Assembly (NCBI GenBank): GCA_019973155.2
Contig: BPQB01000065.1
Location: 124,001-188,000 of the forward strand
DNA: 64,000 nucleotides
Direction of reading: 5' to 3'
Origin: Phanerochaete sordida
Lineage: Eukaryota > Basidiomycota > Agaricomycetes > Polyporales > Phanerochaetaceae
Below, in pieces: positions 11,071-20,451 of the stretch; the first letter of the stretch is position 1, and each line of letters starts with the position of its first letter. The notes below the pieces were generated by a model. It made no database searches. It was not told where the DNA came from and saw only the letters and a list, made by a program, of their open reading frames with translations. The position numbers and the translations under genes are program-made.

Positions 11071-11279
11071 CTATTCAGCCTAGCTTCTCGGACGAAGTCC
11101 GCGCTCCCCGCAAGGTATCATTACTTTGCCGCGCGGACAATCAACAACTCTGGGCGGTACTTCGCGTTTCTCCAAGCATTTCTGGAGAAGGAGATGGGGG
11201 TGCGCAATGGGACTTGAACAGCATGCGGGCCAGCACAGCTTTAAAACGAACGACACACAGCGTTTCTGGTGAAGAGAGG

Positions 11280-12130
11280 CGATGGTGCGGCCTAGCTGCA
11301 AACACAGCGCCAGACTGCTATCCAGACTGAGTCAGTGACAAGAAAGCTTGCAAGCTCGAAAGCATCCCACACCATACTTTAGTGCCATCACGACCGCATG
11401 TCTGTTTGCTCGTCGTCCAGCGCGCTTAAGGCGATGAGATTGCTTGCGGCCATCGCGGTAGCAAGCTTCGGTCGAGTAGAGCACAAATATAGGTCACATC
11501 CGTGCACCTTCGCACGCGAGGGTAGGCCGTTGACGTGCCCGTGGTACGCGTGCTACTCTATGATGTCGAGGCTATAGTCCCAGGCGCGCTGCGCGTTGGA
11601 CGGGAGCGTCGCTGAGCGCGGCCGGTCTAGCTTACGCCGACATGCGCGACGAAGTGAGTTTTGTCGCGAAGCCTGGGTGTTGTGGGCTGGAAACGTGCAG
11701 AGTACTTGCTAGTCTAGCCGGAGCGGCCTACGAAGGCGACGAGAACACTGGGGGTTGAGGGAACGCCAGAGAGGCGGCGCGTCGCCGTTCGCGAGACAGA
11801 ACGTAGTGGGTGCTGTAGGCAGGTAGGAAAGTCAGATATGTCGCAGCATAACAGAGATATTCTGGCACGTACCGGAGCCCCAGCTCCAGAAGACGGTCTT
11901 TGCTGCAGAGTTGCAGCCCAGAGGCCAAATGCCTCCAACGCCATTTCCCGATGGCCTGAGCAGAGATCGTCTGCGTAAGCGGCAGACAGTTTGCTGTGAT
12001 GCACAGAGATACCTGATGTTATACGTGCCAGCATGACGAGAGCTGGGGCATGCGCATGCAGCGCAATGATTTGCAGAGTCGCGACTCCGACGCGTCGCTT
12101 GCAGGTTGGGCACGGGCCCGATCCGATCGC
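11280..12130. repeat. Duplicated block D2, copy B
   Basis: Counterpart of 6955-7870. The minus strand is open across 11714-12160, with a peptide similar to that of copy A over about 80 residues. Its right end contains the dispersed ~150-bp repeat unit (12045-12145). Confidence 0.6.
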
Positions 12131-12429
12131 TGCGCGCTGCTGCAATGACGCGACACGCATGGCATTACTAAACGAATGTCATCATCTTTTCACCAGCTCA
12201 GAATGACTCTCGTAATACTTACGGAAACAGCCGCAGTGCGGCGGCGTGCCCGCACCATGCTACGTATGAGAGCACCGCAGGGACCCTGATCAGGACGGGA
12301 CAGGCAACATTGACGTGCTGACCGCAAGCCAGGAGCTTCATATTGATGTGCTGCACGGAAGGAAGAGATTTATCAAGATCGAAACATTGCTCACTAGCCA
12401 GTGGAAATTGGTGAGCACTTTGGGGGCCA
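12131..12429. other. Gap, nothing recognised
   Basis: About 300 bp between block D2 and the NLR2 promoter block. No coding signal or repeat seen. Confidence 0.4.
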
Positions 12430-12729
12430 GCCGACTGCTGTGAAGATCAGGATCATCAACGTATATACCGCCGGAGTCTCAGGTCTCAGCACTCGAGACC
12501 GACGAAGACCAAGGCTGCGTACGTCATGCGCTGCCACGTGCATGGCGTGCGGCCCTTGCGCGCAGCTTCCCGAACTGCTTCCATGGATAGATCGGCTTCA
12601 TGTTCGACTTCAACGCAGTCCTGCACACGAGGCCAACACATGCCGACCTTCCTTGCTAACCTCGCCCCACTTGCGCCGCCATTCCGTTCTTGACCCCAAC
12701 TCACCATTTGCTGATACATAGCACAGAAT
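12430..12729 (+). promoter_or_regulatory. Upstream region of NLR2, conserved with NLR1
   Basis: Matches 1690-1967. It contains no clear TATA box. Conservation between the two copies marks the likely proximal promoter and 5' leader. Confidence 0.45.
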
Positions 12730-15700
12730 ATGCCTTCCAACACTCGACGAGACAGAATCATTGATTCCGCCCTCGAGGTCGCGGACCCAGCCCTCGACGT
12801 GCTCGACACCGTCCTGGATATTGTCTCTGTCCCTGGACTCGGTCTCATACCCAAAGCGCTGTCTGGGGTTGTCGCGCAGGTCAAGGTCAGTAGGCATCCA
12901 CATTCGATGTCTGGGTCACAGTGGACTCATACACATGACGGCAGCTCGCCCGCGGCAACAAGGATGTACGCGAGGCCTTCGTGGCCAAGGTCCATGTACT
13001 GGCTTCTGCGATCGCTGGCAGCCACGAAGCTGCCAACCATGCCATCGAAGGCCACGGTGGAGACCAAAACGCCATCCGGAGGGCAATCGAGCACTCGGCG
13101 GAGTATATTGAGGCAAGGACTATATTGTCAAGGTAAGTCTGTCGGAGGCACATCGCTCACCAGTCTGCTGATGGCCATCTAGCTCGTTCGCGAAGCTGAA
13201 GGACGATGCAGCGACGCTGGACACTACGCGTGGCTTTCGGGCTTCTCTGAAGAGGATAATCCACGCATCGCGAGACGATTCCACCTTGAAGGGGATGCAG
13301 GACGAGCTTGCAGGTGCGATCGAGAGATTCAAGGTATGTGTATTGGCTGATCGTTGAGTCGTGGGCTTATCTTCTGGCAGCTGCGCAGTCACAATGCGAT
13401 TGATAAAGGCCTCGTAGAGATTCAGCGTCTGCTCCAGGAGTCCGGTAAGTAAACATGTTGCAGTACGGTCGCGCTATGGGATTCATTTGTCCACAGAGGA
13501 ACGACGGATCGCTGCTCAGCATAAACGCGAGCAGGATGGTGAGTATATCTGACGTGATCTGCTCATACTTCCGGGCTGATATGCTTATAGAGAAGCAGCG
13601 GCGAGCTGTTGAGCAGCGGCAATGGAAAGAAGCAGGTGAGTGACGTTGGGCGGCAGTTCTACACGGCCTAGTTGACCACGTCGCTGGCAGAGGATGCGAA
13701 GGTCATTTTACAGCTCCCAAGAGCCGACGCTGGATATCGCGCAGTGGACTACCTGAAGAGTGGCTTCATGGACGGGACACGAAAGGAGCTCTTCGGCCAA
13801 ATCCGCTCCTGGGCGGCTGGCCAATTTCCGCCTGACTCTCCGAAGCGTTTCTATGCCCTCTTCGGCCGCGCAGGGATGGGAAAGTCCGCGGTGGCCCATC
13901 GCCTGTGCCGACATGTCAACGACGGCGACTTCGTCTCCGGCGATGACGGCACACTGGTTCTTGGCGCGTCGTTCTTCTTTGTACGTGACTCCGGAGACAA
14001 GGCGTCCGCCCTTCTCCTTCCCCCGACCGTCGCCTGGCAGCTCTCCGGCTGCACATCCCTCCCTGTCTTTCGCACCCTCGTCGCCGATGCTGCCCGATCT
14101 TACATCGCACACGGCACGCAGCAGCAGCTGGAATACGCCTTTCGTGGTCTCCTTGAGCCGCTCTCGGCAGCCACCGCCTCGCTCGCATCAAATCAGCGTG
14201 TTTTCCTCGTCATCGACGGGCTAGACGAATGCTCCGACCAGCGGCTCATGGACGAGGCTCTCACACACTTGTTCACTCTCATCCGCACACTCCCATGGCT
14301 CTACATATTCACTGCCTCTCGGCCTGAGCGTCACATTATGGACGCATTTTCTTCGTCCGTGGCTACTGCTGTTGTCCACATACAAGACCTCGGCGAAACC
14401 TCGGATTCACGAGAGGACGTGGAGATCTACCTTCTGAACACAGTGCTTGTGACGTCTCCATACTCCACACTTCTTGTCGATGAGCGCAACTTGCTACAGC
14501 GTCTGTTGGACCGCGCTGGTGGACTGTTCATCTTTGCCCGCATCGCCTCTGATTTCCTTCGTGTACATCGGAACATGGCGGAGCATGCGCTCGAGCTCAT
14601 CTTGCTACCAGCCGAGGGAGGTCCATCATCATCTATGGATTTGTTGTACCTCCAGATCCTCCATTTCGCCTTCCCACCGGAAAGTATGCACCTATTCCCC
14701 CATCAACATGCCCACCTTATCGCATTTTTGCACATCCTTCTGCTCGGCCAGCACACACAGATTTTAAAGCCTAGGTGCCTTGCACTCCTTGGACATCAAC
14801 TTTGCCAGACCCCTCTCATCCGTCACAGGCTGTCCCCAAAGACAGCGCACAGACAGATCGGCCTGTCGAAGGAGAACATTAACAGCATCATCAGCTCTCT
14901 CCGCTCTGTGCTGTCTATCAACGAAGATAGCAAGGTGGTTCCACTCCATGCCACCCTTGGCGAGTTTTTGCTTGACCCCACTCGCTGCACCGACCCTCTG
15001 TATCAAGTCAACGAGGGTGAAGGGCATGCCGGCCTTGCATCTGCTTGCCTTGGCGTTGTTTCCTCTCTCAGAGCTGTAACAGACCTCTTGGCTTGCCTCC
15101 ATGATCGGGACCAGGATATGAGCGACTATGGAGATTATGCCCTGAAGTCTCTTGATGAACACCTCGACAATGCTTCGTGGACCGAGTCACTAGACAAGGA
15201 CCTGACTCAATTTGTCAGCAGTATCCAGCTTCCCCTCATGGCCAGACTAATCGCCTCTGGAAGGGTCCGAAGCAGCTATGTGAGCTGGCAATATCAGGGC
15301 CTGCAGAAATTCAGCCAGAAGGTGCGCTACTAACCTATTTGCGGGCTATCCGCCCTTGTGCATTGTACATCATCAGATATAATGTTTTTCTCTGACCACC
15401 AGCTTGCACAGAACAACGGTGGGATAAGCATTAGAAGCAGTTCAAAGGAAACACCTGCAGTCTCAGTTGCCGAAGAATACCTCAAGTTCATGGCATACTG
15501 TTTGTGCCTCATTGATCATGTCGGGTGGCAACCGGACGAGGACTGGCCAGAAATCTCTGGTGAGACCGCCCAAAAACATTTTGTGGAGTCCCTGCAAAAC
15601 GAAGACCAATTCGATCTAGCAGAGGTGGCCGGAGGATGGTATGCCGATCAGATTGAGGTGGGACGGTACCGGAGTGTGGTTCTGGCACTGAAAGCGGAGA

Positions 15701-15756
15701 TTGACCAGGATGAGCGGGCAAGGGGTCTGTGGTACGATTTCTCAGTCGAGTGGTGA
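12730..15756 (+). CDS. NLR2: helical N-terminal domain + two mini-exon repeats + NACHT NTPase
   Basis: Close paralogue of NLR1, modelled as 8 exons: 12730-12885, 12945-13132, 13183-13333, 13381-13444, 13497-13538, 13591-13635, 13691-15321, 15412-15756. The frame is continuous for 873 aa. The first four exons have the same lengths as in NLR1 (156, 188, 151, 64 nt). The N-terminal domain begins MPSNTRRDRIIDSALEVAD and keeps the VPGLGLIPKALSGVV segment. The linker has only two mini-exon repeats. NACHT Walker A is GRAGMGKS (274-281) and Walker B is VFLVIDGLDE (about 386-395). The C-terminal helical domain (AEEYLKFMAYCLCLIDHV) is on the last exon. The final intron has an alternative acceptor 9 nt upstream (exon from 15403) that also stays in frame; 15412 aligns better with NLR1. 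Both NTPase motifs are intact, so it is probably functional. Confidence 0.87.
13445..13690 (+). other. Array of two phase-1 mini-exons in NLR2
   Basis: Exons of 42 nt (13497-13538, EERRIAAQHKREQD) and 45 nt (13591-13635, EKQRRAVEQRQWKEA) sit between introns of 52, 52 and 55 nt, all phase 1. This is exactly one A+B pair of the NLR1 array. The last intron contains in-frame stops, which confirms that it must be spliced and supports the equivalent NLR1 intron. Confidence 0.85.
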
Positions 15757-15889
15757 TACTGTGACATTATGTGCGTCACAATTATCATATGCATCGGACA
15801 GTCCAAACTATCGGGATAATGCGGGCGAACAACGACCACAGCGACAATACTACATGAGTATATTGTAAATCATGCATCTCCCCAAATGC

Positions 15890-16168
15890 CTACAGCAGCC
15901 CGCGTGCGCGTAAATTTAAACCTGTGCTCATTCCATGGGTCTGCTGTGCGCGACGTCGAGCGCGTGAAACGACGTGACCTGCATCCATAATCTGCCCAAT
16001 GTCGATTTCGACGGTCTGGACACAGAAATCCTCGGTGATCACTTCTGCACCCACCGCGATGATGGCCTCCGAATGTGTCGACCGAGTTTTAAGCATGAAG
16101 CTGGAATCATATACAATTATAGCGTCCAGGTCGACATAGATGGTGCCATTGAGCAGTGCTGCGCACAT
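15890..16168 (-). pseudogene. Minus-strand coding remnant downstream of NLR2
   Basis: A 92-codon open frame whose peptide (NGTIYVDLDAIIVYDSSF..., VGAEVITEDFCVQTVEIDI) matches the stop-containing copy at 5440-5660. The frame is longer here, but no complete gene can be built and I do not recognise the family. It probably belongs to the same ancestral gene, convergent with the NLR in each module. Confidence 0.4.
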
Positions 16169-16395
16169 CAGTACTAATGACTGCGGTGGAACACAGCCGA
16201 TACACTGGAGCCGGGGTCGCCCCGTCGGTGAATGAGGCTACTCAGGACAAAGCAGGCATGCCAACGATGTCATGGATACAGCGCTCGTCATATTCGTCAT
16301 TAATATCGATGCCCTACGAGACCGGGAGTGCGAGCTATAATACACGCGTAATCATCACAACTACAACGGAGGCGAGATGGCAGTACTATACGCGG

Positions 16396-17474
16396 CTACT
16401 TGAGCAGCTTATACATAGGACCGTACCTGTCGATAATCTCCTTGATCGGATCCGGGCGCGGACGCGTCAGGGTGTAGATCACTGCCACGACCGCGATGAC
16501 AATGCCAACGCCGGCAAGCCCTTATCGGTGTATGAAATCAGCAAAGGGGCATTGGACAATAAAGGAGCCGCTTACACATCCCGACCGTTCCGTCAAGAGC
16601 GACAAGGGCCTCGGCCTGCAGCACCGACGCGAAGATCTGCACGGAGAACGCGATCGTGGACAGCGCGGCGAGCGTCAGCTGCGCGCCCGCGAAGAGCTTG
16701 TCGGGGAGCGTGGGCTCGCGCAGCGCCTTGGCAAACTCGAACCCGCTCGCCACGAGCGTGGCGACGGAGACGAAGAAGCCTGCAAGGTGTGGTGGTCAGC
16801 GTCGGAGCGGAGGCCGGGGCGCGCAACTCACCGAACGCTAGTCCGATGCCCTCCGCGATGCTGCAGCGTGTCAGCCATGCGCGCGTGAGAGGGCAGTGAC
16901 GCGACGTACTTGGCCCAGTTCTTCTCGAAGAAGCCCTTCACAGCCTTCGGAACGAGTCCCGCAGCTTTGCTCGCGAGCCCCTTGACCCATTCCTGCGCGG
17001 CGGTGATCCACGAGAGGGCGCGCGTGCGCATGACGCGCTCGACGGCGTTCCCGACGCTCTTCGCAATGAGCTGCGAGACGGTGTCGAGGATGAAGGAGCC
17101 GATCTTGATGATCTTGGCCGTGCCGTCCACGATCGACGCGTACATGCTGATCTGCTCCGCGAGCCCGAGCGAGCCCTGCCCGTGGACGAGTGTGTCGTTG
17201 AGGAGGTACAGGCCCACCGCGATGACCACGCCGCGGGCGGCGGCCCTGAAGAGTCCGAGCTTCGACACCGCCTTTGGGACAGCCTTGGCTTCATCGGCAA
17301 TTTGTGGCCCACAACGGAGAGAGCCCCGGGGTCAGCAGCGTCGAAGACGACGTGTCCGACAGCAGCTGAGTGCTTGATGTCGCCAGCGAAGGGCCCGGCG
17401 GACAGCTTGAGCTCGAAAGCCCGAGTGCCGATGCGAGTCATGAAGGGAACAAAGTGAGAGTCGAGAGGAGCCAT
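16396..17474 (-). CDS. Multi-pass membrane protein of unknown family, apparent 1-nt frameshift
   Basis: Four exons on the minus strand: 17474-16910, 16860-16832 (only 29 nt), 16779-16576, 16520-16396. Introns are GT-AG (49, 52 and 55 nt). The start is MAPLDSHFVPF, with a TATA box about 50 bp upstream. Exon 1 needs one extra base in a run of three A's (plus strand TTT, 17301-17303) to join ...GALSVVGHK to IADEAKAVPKAVSK. With it the model is exactly 307 aa; without it the frame breaks. The protein has several hydrophobic helices: LFRAAARGVVIAVGLYLL, IGLAFGFFVSVATLVA, AGAQLTLAALSTIAFSV, and a final AGVGIVIAVVAVIYTL followed by a basic tail ending MYKLLK. I do not recognise the family. It lies between NLR2 and NLR3, convergent to NLR2. 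It could be a partner or membrane effector of the NLRs, but that is inferred only from position. The missing base may be a real mutation or an assembly error. Confidence 0.65.
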
Positions 17475-17520
17475 GTTGTTCACGTTGAGTGATGGTCTGC
17501 CCCGTCGTCGTCGACGAGCT

Positions 17521-17528
17521 TTTATATA
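17521..17528 (-). promoter_or_regulatory. TATA box of the membrane-protein gene
   Basis: The minus strand reads GGTATATAAAAGC, about 50 bp upstream of the start codon at 17474. Distance and sequence fit a core promoter. Confidence 0.5.
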
Positions 17529-17539
17529 CCTACGGCAAT

Positions 17540-20451
17540 GCCGCTGCGAATATTCAGTAAAGATAACCTGGCATTGAATTAGCGAGTCTTACCGTTCTTC
17601 CACGCCTTTGACAATGTGGCATCGAGGACATGTCCAAGGGTCCAGCAGGCTGTGGGTATCTAGCCGAATCATCCCTGTGGAGCGGGAGACCTATCACAGT
17701 TCGTCGCTCAGCCTTGACAATGAACATAATAAATAGTGGAAGATACGGGTACTCCAAGCCGGCCTAGTCACGTCTGCAGGCGGCGTCGCTAACCCCCTGG
17801 ACGAGAGAACATATTTTCTTTTCTGAGGCGACACGCGAGACCCCGTCTGCGGGAAACAGGCGAAGACTGGTCGATGCGTACCGTTCTTCCATACTCCGGA
17901 CGGTGCAGCATCGTAAACATGTCCAAGGGTCCGGTGAGCCACAGGCACGTAGAGCGAACTCCATGTGAGTCGAATCTGTCCGAACTCGCCTAGCAAACCC
18001 GACATTCGCCACATCTAGATGGGCGTAAGTCGGTGTGAAGGCATCTTCCCGTATGAGGCATTCAAAGCTTGCTCCTCGTCGCCAGGGCAGTGTTGGTCCC
18101 GCCGGCGTTACAATCTCTCCGACCAGGAGCACTGTTTTCCACGAACGAAGACTCAGTTACGCGTTGACGCAACAGCCGAAGACGGAATGGAATGGACGCA
18201 CATTACAAATGCTGAGTGACAGCAGATATGTTCGTGCGTATGTGCGGCCTGTGCGACCGCTGCCGAGCTGTCGGAACATTGGGCTGTCCATTGGGAGTCT
18301 GGTCGCCTTTGCCGGCCTTCGTATGGGCCTGTCACAACTTTCTAAACATCTGATGTATGCCGCCCGCGTAGGTCATTCCGCAGCTTCAGGAGTTTGCCCA
18401 GCTGCCGTGGGCCCACGACGCTTCGAGAGAATGAGTCGTCGATGCGAGATGACAGGGTTTGCATCTGAGATGGTTTGCGAAAGATGATAGAAGTGTCCAC
18501 AAGGGTGTATACGTGTGGCTGCAACGAGCGGCGAGACGTTCGAGCACAATTAATATTGGAAAAGCCAAGGAGCAAAAGCGCCGCCGCGGTTCGCGATGCG
18601 GCTGCGCGGACCGACCTTCCGATGCATGCCCCGCGTCGGCGCTCGCGCGTCTTCGAACCTCCTCCCTCCTTGTCTTCTTTCACCTGCTTCGCATATTCTT
18701 CTCTGCTTGATGGCATGAATGATAGTGTTAGTAACACGATCACATTTTGCTCGCTCTTCTGCTGGCCGCTCATCCCACGACAACACTCTGCGGCCGTTCT
18801 CTGCACTACATCCCTCCACGTCGTCTTCAACCTCTACAGCCTCTGCCTCGCGAGCGCGCTAACTTGCACCTATACGACGTGCAGGAAGAGTGAAGTGTCA
18901 GTTCTGTAGTTGCATGGCTGGAGCACGGGTCCGTGGCAAGCTGTCGTGTGTGCGTCCTCGGAGCCGTTCAGCTGCTGACGATATCCGCGCATTCATAGAT
19001 TTCTCTCCTTTTGGGAGGCACGTTGGACCCTATCCTGACCACGAACGCCTTGATGCTCCAAGACGAAGATCGCTTTGCGGACACGCTATCGTTCTACCCG
19101 TATCGCGCACGGCTTTCATGCCCACGCTAGCAGTGCTGTGCGTCTCGCACGCGATCTTTAAACTGCACCCCTTATTAACCATGCGCCTGCAGAGCGAGGA
19201 CTGTGCATTCACAGCCCTCAATAGATCTTCAAGCCACGGCAGTCTCCCGCCTCCAAGGTCAAGAGTTGGCCACCGGAAACGTCAGCGGCTCGACATGCTG
19301 CACAACGCATCTCTCCCAAGACTCACCGTACGGTTTAGGGTACGTCGCCGTATCAATGGCAGCCATTACTACCAACGTTGACGCGACAACTGATCACAAG
19401 GACGACCGGAAATCGACCGATGCGCAGCGCCACGGACAACCCCGGTCGACTTCACCCATAACTGCAAAGGGGCCACGATATTTCCGACCCCGTCTGCGTG
19501 GCCGACCATCAGGTTCGGGGTTTCTCGCTGCAATCACTCTAGCGATCTCTCCGCACACACGAAAGCCCATCGACGTCATTTTCGGCCATCCATCCGGTCC
19601 TGGCAAGACCTGAGGAGCGTTGCAGTCGGCGAGATACGATTTAAGACCTCTCAGCTGCTACACTCGCCCCTTGCTGCTGAAGCTCAATCTGCGCGCACGA
19701 TGGCAGAGGCTTTATCTCGATTTTAAGACCCCCTTGGCTGGGGCGTCTCGTTTCGAACGGCGAACAAAGGCGAAGTGCGTCGTACATATCTGCATTCGTA
19801 ATAAGTTGCTGGCCACATGCACGCATTTCCAGGAGTCAGGAGGCCTTCTATGCCAGCGAGATACAAGCGACGGGGGATTAGGCTCTGTCAGATGGCTCTG
19901 CGTATGAGCTGTGCACATTGTGTATTTTGTGTATGCACTACGGTATCGTCCACGCAGCACGGTGCTACACCGTCGTATCAGACGCGAAAAAAGGAGAGTG
20001 TACTTCGGCATGAGCTGTTCGACGAGAATATCAGAGCTGACGGGCCCCAGTCCGGTTCGATTCGCCGTCTCACTCGCGGCTGCAAGCTTGACTGCACCTC
20101 AGACCGCGCGACCGCGGGTGATGGAAACAGAGCTCTCATCTGCGGCGGTTTTGGGGCGACTCACGTGCATCTGTTTTATCTTTATCAGACGGCAGGATAT
20201 GGAACAACATCATTCGACAACATGGGATCCACGAGGTTGAGGTGCAGCAAACGTGAGCAGGGACGCGCGCTCAAGCTTCCGATCTCGCCGCGTGGCCCGA
20301 TACTTATCGAGCACTCTGCGTAGCAAACCGTTCTCCCGCACGAGATCGGCGCATGTCCGGTTGCTTCCACAGACCTTCCGCTACACCAGGCTGTCCATCC
20401 CCACGACCGATCTCTCACCACATACTCGCCGCCAAGCTACCCTTTTGCAAT
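17540..20451. other. Gap before NLR3, mostly decayed repeats
   Basis: About 2.9 kb with no convincing gene. It contains a copy of the dispersed repeat at 18585-18830, which shares the 'gatgcggctgcgcggaccg' and 'cgcgtcttcgaacctcctcc' strings with the left flank. Frames at 19203-19613 and 19817-20323 are open, but their peptides look like translated non-coding DNA. The proximal region of NLR3 does not obviously match those of NLR1 and NLR2. Confidence 0.45.
18585..18830. repeat. Dispersed repeat unit, copy near 18.6 kb
   Basis: Diverged copy of the unit at 165-345. Its right half resembles 7905-8110. This is the farthest downstream copy and marks the extent of the repeat-rich NLR cluster. Confidence 0.45.
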
